Shown here piece after piece: positions 1-6,856 of a stretch of DNA of 29,247 nt. Numbering within the stretch: the stretch's first letter is position 1; each line of letters begins with the position of its first letter. This DNA comes from Bacteroidia bacterium. GTDB lineage: Bacteria; Bacteroidota; Bacteroidia; Bacteroidales; Prolixibacteraceae. Both the position numbers and the translations under genes were made by a program. Where the stretch lies: assembly GCA_025358395.1 (NCBI GenBank), contig JANYJT010000075.1:1-29247 (forward strand), written 5' to 3'. A model generated the notes under the pieces. That model was not told where the DNA came from, searched no databases, and saw only the letters and a program-made list of their open reading frames with translations.

Positions 1-861
1 GATATATTTCTGCTGGTCAACAGGTTTGCAAAATTAGTGACGCGGGATAGGATGAAAAGCCCAAAATTCAGGGCAACCGCTCTGTCTGGATTGCTGATCA
101 TTCCGATGTTGGTCGTCGTAGGAGGGATTATCAATTTCAACACCATCCGCATCTCAGAATACCGGATTACGGTGCCCCGGAAGGCTGCAAAGATTGACCA
201 TCTCAGGATTGCTTTTGCCTCTGATTTCCACCTGAAAGAACGCACAGAGATCCGCTTTGTGGAGCGGTTTGCTGCAAAACTTGCAGCCATCCGGCCTGAT
301 TTGATGATTTTTGGCGGTGACATCGTGGAGGGCGACAAGGATGACGGCAAGATTAGCCAGTTTGAAGAAATTTTCAGGAAGATTCCATCCAGGTATGGGG
401 TCTTTGCCGTACTTGGAAACCACGAATATTATGGCGGTCAGGACAAAGGGAATTTTTTCGACAAATCCGGCATGAAAATGTTGTGCGATACAACCGTGGT
501 CGTAGATCAATCCTTTAACCTCACCGGTAGGCTGGACAGCCATTTCCGGGGCAGGAAAAGCATTGCGGATCTGATGAAATCAGTCACGGATTCTCTTCCG
601 GTGATCCTGATCGATCATCGTCCCACAGAAATATTGGATGTAAGTAAAACTACCGTGGATGTTCAATTGTCAGGACACACCCATGATGGTCAGCTTTTCC
701 CTTTGAACCTGATTATCGACCGCATTTATGAGCTCGGTTACGGCTATAAAAAAATCGCGAATACGCATTTCTTTGTTAGCAGCGGAATCATGTTGTGGGG
801 GCCACCGGTGCGAACGGTAGGAAAGTCTGAGATTTTGGTGGTTGATGTGGAGTTTAAGTAA
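1..861 (+). CDS. Calcineurin-like metallophosphoesterase (YkuE-like), 5' end cut by window
   Basis: This is a metal-dependent phosphoesterase tethered to the inner membrane. The reading frame is open from base 1, so a GTG at 37 or an ATG at 52 need not be the start. Bacteroidetes relatives are longer and carry extra N-terminal membrane helices, so I read this as a 3' fragment of 286 residues. A hydrophobic segment (LSGLLIIPMLVVVGGI) precedes the catalytic domain. The five metallophosphatase blocks are intact, numbered from base 1: D75-F-H77, GGD107, GN140-H141-E, H206 in IDHRP, and GH226-T-H228-DGQ. The last is usually GHTHGGQ, so the Asp is a small departure. YkuE-type enzymes are thought to act on phospholipid or UDP-lipid substrates; the substrate here is unknown. 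No intact gene follows in the same direction until the toxin-antitoxin pair. Confidence 0.85.
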   Translation, partial: DIFLLVNRFAKLVTRDRMKSPKFRATALSGLLIIPMLVVVGGIINFNTIRISEYRITVPRKAAKIDHLRIAFASDFHLKERTEIRFVERFAAKLAAIRPDLMIFGGDIVEGDKDDGKISQFEEIFRKIPSRYGVFAVLGNHEYYGGQDKGNFFDKSGMKMLCDTTVVVDQSFNLTGRLDSHFRGRKSIADLMKSVTDSLPVILIDHRPTEILDVSKTTVDVQLSGHTHDGQLFPLNLIIDRIYELGYGYKKIANTHFFVSSGIMLWGPPVRTVGKSEILVVDVEFK

Positions 862-889
862 ATAGCCACATGAAAGTTGTACTGATTTT

Positions 890-1153
890 ATGCGGATCTG
901 TTTGCTGTTTTTATCAGACATCAAAGTTAATCCACCGGTTGCAAAAGCTGAAGATCGGGAACCACTTCTGAAGCTATTCGGCGAAGAATTTATTTGGTTA
1001 AAAAAATCGGCGAAACGGGAAGATACCGGGACCAATTCCTCCAAAATCCGGGAGGGCCTTAGTCAACTTAGCGCGTTAACAAGTGTTGAAATTCCGTTGG
1101 AAGCATGGAGCCGGGTCTTGTATGCCTCTTTCATGAAATCACATATCAGGTAA
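890..1153 (+). pseudogene. Unidentified short ORF, possible gene remnant
   Basis: An 87-codon open frame lies in the gap between the phosphoesterase and the MBL pseudogene. I do not recognise it. Its second half looks protein-like, with acidic and basic helices and a tail containing IPLEAWSRVLYASFMKSH. Its first 20 or so residues look like random translation. No promoter or ribosome-binding context favours the ATG. A competing start at 870 in another frame (MKVVLILCGSVCC) stops after about 34 codons. The simplest reading is the 3' remnant of a larger gene whose 5' part is lost or frameshifted. It may also be non-coding. The neighbouring MBL pseudogene shows that this stretch is decaying. Confidence 0.25.
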
Positions 1154-1186
1154 CTTTTTTAACTTTATCCAAAAGTGAAATACCCA

Positions 1187-1202
1187 TCCCGACATGTCGG
1201 GA
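1187..1202. repeat. Perfect 16-bp palindrome TCCCGACATGTCGGGA
   Basis: The sequence is its own reverse complement with no spacer. It sits in non-coding DNA between two decayed genes. It resembles the short REP-like palindromes scattered between Bacteroidetes genes. Only one copy is present in this window, so repeat status is inferred. Confidence 0.4.
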
Positions 1203-1282
1203 CCAACCGAAAATGAATATCCGGGTATTTGCTTCGCAGATCTTCGATTCGATTCGACCAATAAAAAACAAATTAAATACGA

Positions 1283-1574
1283 ATGAAAAAAGCAATAAAA
1301 ATTATCCTATGGAGTTTTGGGATCTTGGTTGGGTTACTAGTTTTGGCCGGAGCAGGATTCTATATCAGCTACAAGGTAGCAACCATGAATATGGCGCCTG
1401 CCGGGACCATGGCGCTAAATGATTCGGTTTATAGTATCCGCGACAGCTTTGTCAATACCTTTGGATAAGTTCAACATGAACACTGCCCAACAAATCGAAT
1501 CGCTGAAAGGTCTTCCCGATCTGAAGTCATTTAAATATATTTTGACAGCGCATTACGGAATTACGAGAAATTAG
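1283..1574 (+). pseudogene. MBL-fold metallo-hydrolase pseudogene with a large internal deletion
   Basis: Two ends of one family are joined out of frame. The 5' part, 1283-1468, encodes an N-terminal membrane anchor followed by NDSVYSIRDSFVNTFG, which matches the start of membrane-anchored MBL-fold hydrolases of Bacteroidetes. It then hits a stop at 1466-1468. In another frame, about 1464-1574 encodes DKFNMNTAQQIESLK and then KYILTAHYGITRN, which matches the extreme C-terminus of the same family (FNMDTE... YIFTAHYGYTDN). The whole middle is missing, including the HxHxDH zinc site. The family usually runs to about 270 residues and only about 95 remain, so roughly 500-550 bp were lost around 1460-1466. 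The product cannot be an active hydrolase. The family assignment comes from recalled sequence patterns, not a search. Confidence 0.7.
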
Positions 1575-1580
1575 CTTCTC

Positions 1581-1639
1581 ATAATATTTGTATTTGCCGT
1601 ACAAATATTGTATATTTGTACGGCAAATACAAATATTAT
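1581..1639. promoter_or_regulatory. Perfect 28-bp inverted repeat: likely operator and promoter of the toxin-antitoxin operon
   Basis: The left arm 1581-1608 and right arm 1612-1639 are exact reverse complements, separated only by TGT (1609-1611). A Bacteroidetes-type promoter lies inside: TTTG at 1587-1590, 20 bases, then TATATTTG at 1611-1618. The first T of the -7 element comes from the spacer, so the mirror strand reads AATATTTG and is a worse match. The right arm ends inside the first ATG (1638-1640) of the antitoxin gene. Ribbon-helix-helix antitoxins commonly repress their own operons by binding such palindromes. In RNA the same sequence would also form a hairpin, or part of one, at the start codon. 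Confidence 0.7.
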
Positions 1640-1886
1640 GATGGACTCAAAATTAACAGTCAGGATAGACAGTGATGTGATAGAACGGACAAAATCGTAT
1701 GCCCGAAGGCATAATGTAAGTGTTTCGCGCATGATTGAATCTTATTTGGATTCGGTAACTGACACTAAATCAAAAGATATTGAGATTACGTCTTTGGTTA
1801 AAAGTTTAAGTGGGGTAATCGAAATCAATGCTGATTATGATTTGAAAAAAGATTACGGTGATTATTTATCTGAGAAACATAAATGA
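1638..1886 (+). CDS. Antitoxin, DUF6364-like (ribbon-helix-helix type)
   Basis: This is the likely antitoxin of a type II pair. It would bind and neutralise the PIN toxin encoded next and repress the operon. Tandem ATGs at 1638 and 1641 open the frame. A TTG at 1608 would add residues encoded by the inverted repeat and is unlikely. The N-terminus reads MDSKLTVRIDSDVIERTKSY and then a helix with SVSRMIESYLDS, the pattern of DUF6364 antitoxins: a DNA-binding strand followed by two helices. The acidic, lysine-rich C-terminus fits a toxin-binding tail. It overlaps the toxin gene by four bases (ATGA), which implies translational coupling. Codon use is AT-rich compared with the carbohydrate genes further on. 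Length is 81 or 82 residues depending on the ATG. Confidence 0.8.
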   Translation: MMDSKLTVRIDSDVIERTKSYARRHNVSVSRMIESYLDSVTDTKSKDIEITSLVKSLSGVIEINADYDLKKDYGDYLSEKHK

Positions 1887-2299
1887 AGCAGCTATTGATA
1901 GATACGAATATCATCATTGATCTGCTTGCCAGGCGAGAGCCATTTTACGAGGATGCCGCAAAGCTTTTTTCACTTGCCGATAAAAATAGGGTAAGACTTA
2001 GTGTGTCATCTTTATCTTTTGCCAATACAAATTACCTGCTGCAAAAAACATATTCATCTGTGGTCGCAAAAGAGATTCTGAGAAAATTCAAGATACTTAC
2101 GTTCGTTTTATCGCTGGATGATAAAATTATTGATTTATCCTTGAATGATAGTGGATTTGGCGATTTTGAAGATGCCATTCAGTATTATTCAGCCATTGAG
2201 AATAGCCAGGATATCATCATCACAAGAAATTTGAGGGATTTTAAATCTTCAAAGATTCCGGTCCTGACGGCAGGTGAATTTATAAGATCATTCTTCTAA
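1883..2299 (+). CDS. PIN-domain toxin (VapC-like ribonuclease)
   Basis: This is a predicted Mg-dependent endoribonuclease of the PIN superfamily and the toxin of a type II module. The 138-residue length is normal for the family. The acidic active-site residues are visible: D7 in LLIDTNIIIDLL, the acidic cluster in GFGDFEDAIQYY near residue 93, and the closing IITRNLRDF motif. The start codon overlaps the antitoxin stop by four bases. RNA target unknown; tRNA or rRNA cleavage is typical of VapC but cannot be read from the sequence. The gene ends 21 bases before a two-way terminator, so the operon holds just two genes. Confidence 0.85.
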   Translation: MKQLLIDTNIIIDLLARREPFYEDAAKLFSLADKNRVRLSVSSLSFANTNYLLQKTYSSVVAKEILRKFKILTFVLSLDDKIIDLSLNDSGFGDFEDAIQYYSAIENSQDIIITRNLRDFKSSKIPVLTAGEFIRSFF

Positions 2300-2320
2300 A
2301 ACAGAGAGTTGAAGATGTAT

Positions 2321-2363
2321 AAAAGGCCCTAATCATGCCCATTGCGCATGATTAAGGCCTTTT
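2321..2363. terminator. Bidirectional terminator between the toxin gene and the DUF1080 gene
   Basis: AAAAGGCC, a mismatch, then TAATCATG pairs with CATGATTA, a mismatch, then GGCCTTTT across a short loop. A-rich and T-rich flanks on both sides let it work in both directions. It lies between two convergent genes. Confidence 0.8.
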
Positions 2364-2393
2364 AGTTTTCTTATAAATAGAATTTTATTCAGA

Positions 2394-3131
2394 CTACAAT
2401 TCGCGGATTTTTACATTACGGAACCAGCAATCGTAACCGTGATCCTGAAGTCCGATGAAGCCTTCTTTCGCGATCCCTTCGGAGAATCCGGGGAAAGTTT
2501 TGAATTTGCTTTTGGCAACCATAGCATCCCATTCAGGGGTCCAGAGGGTATATTTCACAACCTCGACACCGTTCATCACATGGGTAACAGCGCCATCTTT
2601 GACTTTGATGATCATGGTATTCCATTCTCCGGCAGGGTGCACTGTTTTTGGATCACATGGCAGCATGTCGTACAATGAGCCGGCCAGGTGGTTGTCAATT
2701 TTATTGTCACCGGCATCTTTGTTGTCGAGAACCTGAATTTCCGGTGCCGCATAATAGATTGGTTTTCCCGGTACTTCCCTTACGTTGAAGAAAATTCCAG
2801 AATTGGTAGCCTTTCCTGCTTTCCAATCGATGGAAAGCTCGAAATTTTTGAATTTTTTGGTTCCGAACACGACGTCACCATCATTTCCTTGCCCCGGTTT
2901 CTTATCCGGCGCGGTAAATATTTTCATCGAATTGTCTTCGACTACCCAATTGGTTGGCATGGCGGTTCCGTTGCACTTTCTCCAGCCGTCGAAATTCTTG
3001 CCATTGAACAAAAGGGTCCAGCCCTCTTTTTTCTCTTTTTTGGTCAGTTTGTTAACTTCCTGCGAAAAAGCGGGAGCGGCGATCAGGACGGCAACAAATA
3101 AAATGAATGTCAAAAAAATGTTCCTTTTCAT
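2394..3131 (-). CDS. Secreted DUF1080 (3-keto-disaccharide hydrolase domain) protein
   Basis: This is a secreted single-domain DUF1080 protein (PF06439), a concanavalin-like beta-sandwich. The start at 3131 gives MKRNIFLTFILFVAVLIAAPAFSQ.., a clear signal peptide ending at AFSQ. A longer frame from 3302 adds 57 non-native-looking residues and is rejected. The mature protein opens with the family signature EGWTLLFNGKNFDGW and contains NSGIFFNVREV, YAAPEIQVLDN, PAGEWNTMIIKV and a closing FIGLQDHG, so the domain is complete in 245 residues. Some members hydrolyse 3-keto-glycosides made by sugar oxidoreductases, and many occur in glycan-degradation loci. No oxidoreductase partner is visible here. 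It is divergent from the TonB receptor. A TAAATTTG element at 3204-3211 on the minus strand could be its promoter. Confidence 0.88.
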   Translation of the reverse strand: MKRNIFLTFILFVAVLIAAPAFSQEVNKLTKKEKKEGWTLLFNGKNFDGWRKCNGTAMPTNWVVEDNSMKIFTAPDKKPGQGNDGDVVFGTKKFKNFELSIDWKAGKATNSGIFFNVREVPGKPIYYAAPEIQVLDNKDAGDNKIDNHLAGSLYDMLPCDPKTVHPAGEWNTMIIKVKDGAVTHVMNGVEVVKYTLWTPEWDAMVAKSKFKTFPGFSEGIAKEGFIGLQDHGYDCWFRNVKIREL

Positions 3132-3500
3132 AATTTGAAATTTTATACCCGTTTTGGGGCGATTAATGATTGTAATGATCGATCTGAGAGGATGAATCCT
3201 CAACAAATTTAGTGATTTTTGAATCTGTTGGGGTTGGTAGTGCAATTTTCTGTCGGGCCAATGAACATTTTTATTTAGCAAGGAGTTAAAAATATGATCC
3301 AATTACAAAATTATTACAGAGATGTTAATAAATGATTAAAACACATAATATTTGTAAACATTGAAAATTATAATCTGTACAATTGCATAATATTTCGTTG
3401 AGGTCTTTGCGCTAAAATAGACAATTCGTAAGGAGCAGATTTTAAGAGTAAATATAAGAATACTGAATTGGGAAAGAATTAAAATTAATAATAATTAAGT
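3132..3500. other. Divergent intergenic region between the DUF1080 and TonB receptor genes
   Basis: These 369 AT-rich bases hold no convincing gene. On the minus strand CAAATTTA at 3204-3211 reads TAAATTTG, a consensus -7 element that would give the DUF1080 gene a leader of about 60-70 bases; I see no good -33 partner. On the plus strand only near-consensus elements are present, for example TAATATTTG around 3346, so the TonB receptor promoter is not fixed. The last 20 bases before the ATG at 3501 are almost pure A/T, as is usual for Bacteroidetes translation starts. Confidence 0.5.
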
Positions 3501-6500
3501 ATGGAACAATTTAAAAGAATGATGTTGGTGATTGTGCTAATTTTATTTGCAGTAATTGCAAAATCACAAGAAACTACAGCAGAAATTTCAGGAACAATTT
3601 TAGAGGGTAGTTCACCGCTGCCAAACGTTATCGTTACTGCCGTCCATGTACCAACGGGCACCAAGTATATGACAACTACACGTAGTGATGGCCGGTACAA
3701 CTTACCAAACCTCAAAATTGGCGGTCCATATACCATAACAACTTCTTTTGTTGGGTATAAACCAGATTCAAGAGGTGATATTATTTTGAATTTAGGTCAG
3801 ACATTTAAGCAGAATTTTGTACTTGTGGATGCTGCAACACAATTGGGTGAAATTGTGGTTATGTCTTCAAATGATAAGACCTTCAGTAGTTCAAGAACTG
3901 GTTCTCAGGAGTTGATTACAAGAACTCAGGTCGATCGGTTGCCAACAATTAACCGTTCAATTCAAGATTTTGTTAAGTTGGAACCTACCTCAAATGGATT
4001 GAATATTGGTGGCAGAAGCAACCAATACAATAACATGACAGTGGATGGGGCTAATTTTAACAATTCATTTGGGCTATCGTCAATCCTGGGTGGACAAACA
4101 TCTGCACAACCAATATCATTGGAGGCGATTGAACAAATTCAGGTTAACGTATCTCCGTATGATGTTAAGCAAGGCGGATTTGCCGGAACAGGGATTAATA
4201 CCGTTACAAAAAGTGGTACAAATGCTTTTAAAGGAAGTGTTTACCAATATTCCAGAAATGAGAATTATTTGGGTTACAATGCCGGGCCAACTACTGTTGT
4301 AAAAACTCCATTTGATTATAAGATTAGGGGATTTAGCTTAGGTGGTCCAATTATTAAAGACAAATTATTTTTCTTCGTGAGTGGTGAAAGAGTAAGACAA
4401 GATGCTCCCGCTACTTCGTTGCAAGCTTCAGACGCATCTCATGCAGCAGGTGGAAACTATTCTCAGGCAAATGCAGATACCTTGACTGCTCTATCCAGTT
4501 TCTTAAAATCTAAATATGGATATGACCCGGGTGCTTTTCAGGGTTATACTTTCAAGACCTATTCAGATAAGATTACAGCTAAATTAGATTGGAACATTAA
4601 TAGTAAGAATACTTTCACGTTAAAGTATAACTACTTAAAATCTTTTGCCGATCAATTCGCTTCAACATCAAGACCAGGTAGTGGTCAGGTAACCGGTGGA
4701 CAACCAGGCACCTATTCAATGCCTTTCTACGGTAGTGGTTATGTGATTAATAACAACTTTAATATTTTAATTGCTGAATTGAATACCCATTTCTCTAATA
4801 AGTTGTCCAACAAAATACAAATTGGTTACACCGCTTTGAGAGATTTCCGTTCCCCGCATTCAAGTAGTGAAACACTTCCATTGGTTGATATTTTGAACAA
4901 TGGTAACATATATACAACTTTTGGATATGAGATGTACACTTACAATAACAAATTGTCTACTGATGTTTACCAATTGAATGACATATTAACTTATTATAAA
5001 GGTGCGCACGAATTTACGTTTGGTACTCAAAACTCACTTAAGAAATATCAAAACGCATTTGCTCCTGGTTATCAAGGTGTTTACCAGTTTAATAGTTTAA
5101 CAGACTTCTATAATTCGGCTAAATATGGAACCGCAAATGCCAAATCATACTACCTGCAATATTCAGCATTACCCGGTGGAGAATTTCCCTGGGCTTATGC
5201 CGGATCAACAGAGTTATCTCAGTTTGTGCAGGATAAGTGGAAAGTATCAAATGATTTCACATTGACTTATGGTTTGAGAATTGATGAAACAATCTACAAA
5301 CAAGCAATGACTGATAATCCTTCTTTTGATGTATTAAAGTTCAAAGATGGATCGTCGTATAATATTGGTAAAGCACCAATGAATAATGTTATTGTTTCAC
5401 CAAGATTAGGGTTTAACTGGAATCCGAAAGGGGATAAAACATTACAAGTTAGAGGTGGTACGGGTATTTTCGCAGGACCTCCGCCTTTCGTTTGGATATC
5501 AAACCAGGCCTCTAACAACGGAATTCAATTTGGTTCATTCACAGTTGCCAACAAAGCATTTAATACAGATCCTAACGCTTACAGGCCAACTGCAGGAGCT
5601 GCCAATACTTCTTACAGTACTGCTCTGGTTTCTACCGACTTCAAATATCCAACAGCTTGGAAATCATCTTTGGCTGTTGATAAAAAATTGGATGGTGGCT
5701 GGTTGTTAGGTGCTGAATACAACTATACCAAAGAGATCAACGCCGTTTATTATTCCAATATTAATTTAAATGAATCGAACGGATTTACATTGGGTGGCGT
5801 TGATAACAGAACCCGTTTCTTAACATCTGTTGCAAATACCAACAAGTATTATTATGGTACAACATTAGCGAATCCTAATATTGGCAACGCAATTTTAATG
5901 AGTAACTCAAATCAAGGTTACGTTTACACCTTAACAGCAAAAATTCAAAGAAATACAGAGAATATAGCATATGGAGTAGCATACACACATTCAGTATCCA
6001 AGAATACTGCAGAAGGTGGATCAACTGCCTCTTCCTTATGGAGTGCAGCAGCTGTTGCCAATCAGGATCCTAATGCTGCCAATTTGGGTTATGCCTCTTT
6101 TTACCAGCCAAACAGAGTTATTGCCAACTTCACTTACAAATTAAATGAAGGAAAATATCTTTCCACAACATTTGGAGCAATTTATGAACTGGCAAACAAC
6201 GGGGTGTCATCTTATGTTTACAATGGTGACTTAAATGGTGACGGGAATTCCGGCAATGACTTGATCTATATTCCAAATACAATATCTGACATTAACCTGG
6301 TTAAAGTTAACTCAGGTGGTTTGGGGACAGGCACTTCTAATGTTACCGACACAAGGTCGTCAGCACAAATATGGTCACAGTTAGACGCCTTCATCTCAAA
6401 TTCAACTTACTTGAATACCCACAGAGGCCAATATGCGAAAAGAAATGCGGCTGTATTACCTTACTACAGTAAATTAGATTTGAATATTACACAAGATGTA

Positions 6501-6773
6501 AAACTTAAAGTTGGTAAAGAATCCCACACCATTAAGTTTTCATTGGACATGATTAATGCCGGAAACTTCATTAACAGAGATTGGGGTGTGGTCAAGATTC
6601 CTACTGCGACAAACATATTAAAATATGAAGGTATATCTGCCGATGGAAAAACTCCTTCATTCTCACTTCCATTCCAAACCGGAACAACTCCATTTACTCA
6701 ACCATACCAAAATTCAACAGGTATTAGTTCAAGATGGCAAATGATGTTTGGAATCAAATATCTGTTTAACTGA
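3501..6773 (+). CDS. TonB-dependent receptor, Oar-like, with N-terminal carboxypeptidase-regulatory domain
   Basis: This is an outer-membrane active transporter energised by TonB. A signal peptide (about residues 1-22, ending AKSQ) is followed by a carboxypeptidase-D regulatory-like beta-sandwich (about 27-108, ISGTILEG..PLPNVIV to the TTSFVGY strand). Next come the plug (about 115-240, with RSIQDFVKLEPTSNG, MTVDGANFNNSFG and SLEAIEQIQVNVSPYDV) and a barrel running to the C-terminus (MFGIKYLFN). The SPYDVKQGGF and INTVTKSGTN motifs are those of Oar-like receptors rather than classic SusC, and no SusD gene is adjacent. At 1090 residues it is full length for the family. Its DNA is far more AT-rich than the glycosidase genes beside it (19 G+C in the 60 bases at 5341, by hand count). 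The substrate cannot be read; import of glycan products released by the neighbouring enzymes is only an inference. Confidence 0.92.
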   Translation: MEQFKRMMLVIVLILFAVIAKSQETTAEISGTILEGSSPLPNVIVTAVHVPTGTKYMTTTRSDGRYNLPNLKIGGPYTITTSFVGYKPDSRGDIILNLGQTFKQNFVLVDAATQLGEIVVMSSNDKTFSSSRTGSQELITRTQVDRLPTINRSIQDFVKLEPTSNGLNIGGRSNQYNNMTVDGANFNNSFGLSSILGGQTSAQPISLEAIEQIQVNVSPYDVKQGGFAGTGINTVTKSGTNAFKGSVYQYSRNENYLGYNAGPTTVVKTPFDYKIRGFSLGGPIIKDKLFFFVSGERVRQDAPATSLQASDASHAAGGNYSQANADTLTALSSFLKSKYGYDPGAFQGYTFKTYSDKITAKLDWNINSKNTFTLKYNYLKSFADQFASTSRPGSGQVTGGQPGTYSMPFYGSGYVINNNFNILIAELNTHFSNKLSNKIQIGYTALRDFRSPHSSSETLPLVDILNNGNIYTTFGYEMYTYNNKLSTDVYQLNDILTYYKGAHEFTFGTQNSLKKYQNAFAPGYQGVYQFNSLTDFYNSAKYGTANAKSYYLQYSALPGGEFPWAYAGSTELSQFVQDKWKVSNDFTLTYGLRIDETIYKQAMTDNPSFDVLKFKDGSSYNIGKAPMNNVIVSPRLGFNWNPKGDKTLQVRGGTGIFAGPPPFVWISNQASNNGIQFGSFTVANKAFNTDPNAYRPTAGAANTSYSTALVSTDFKYPTAWKSSLAVDKKLDGGWLLGAEYNYTKEINAVYYSNINLNESNGFTLGGVDNRTRFLTSVANTNKYYYGTTLANPNIGNAILMSNSNQGYVYTLTAKIQRNTENIAYGVAYTHSVSKNTAEGGSTASSLWSAAAVANQDPNAANLGYASFYQPNRVIANFTYKLNEGKYLSTTFGAIYELANNGVSSYVYNGDLNGDGNSGNDLIYIPNTISDINLVKVNSGGLGTGTSNVTDTRSSAQIWSQLDAFISNSTYLNTHRGQYAKRNAAVLPYYSKLDLNITQDVKLKVGKESHTIKFSLDMINAGNFINRDWGVVKIPTATNILKYEGISADGKTPSFSLPFQTGTTPFTQPYQNSTGISSRWQMMFGIKYLFN

Positions 6774-6783
6774 TAGTTTGAAG

Positions 6784-6853
6784 ATATTTATTGTAAAAAA
6801 AGTGGAGGCTGTCTGAAAAGGCAGCTTCTTTTTTTACAATAAATATTTTAAAA
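6784..6853. terminator. Long bidirectional terminator hairpin
   Basis: ATATTTATTGTAAAAAAAG pairs perfectly with CTTTTTTTACAATAAATAT over 19 bp. Inside, a second stem pairs AGGCTGTC with GGCAGCTT around the loop TGAAAA, with wobble pairs. It sits between the convergent TonB receptor and sulfatase genes, 10 and 3 bases from their stops. Runs of A and T on both sides fit termination in both directions. Confidence 0.8.
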
Positions 6854-6856
6854 CTA

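Noticed and set aside
670..1044. 124-codon minus-strand ORF across the phosphoesterase 3' end
   Set aside because: About half lies antisense to conserved phosphoesterase motifs, and the rest has no recognisable pattern.
1105..1422. 105-codon ORF overlapping the MBL pseudogene
   Set aside because: It runs through the REP-like palindrome and then out of frame through the clearly recognisable MBL N-terminus.
1608..1637. TTG start that would extend the antitoxin by 10 residues
   Set aside because: The extra residues are encoded by the inverted repeat and would begin before the predicted transcription start; tandem ATGs at 1638 and 1641 fit the family start.
3132..3302. Upstream extension of the DUF1080 gene to 3302
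   Set aside because: It would bury the signal peptide 57 residues inside the protein; the ATG at 3131 opens a standard signal peptide, and a -7 promoter element lies in the extension.
3501..6773. Calling the TonB receptor a SusC homologue
   Set aside because: Its plug motifs (DGANFNNSFG, SPYDVKQGGF) are Oar-like and there is no SusD gene beside it.
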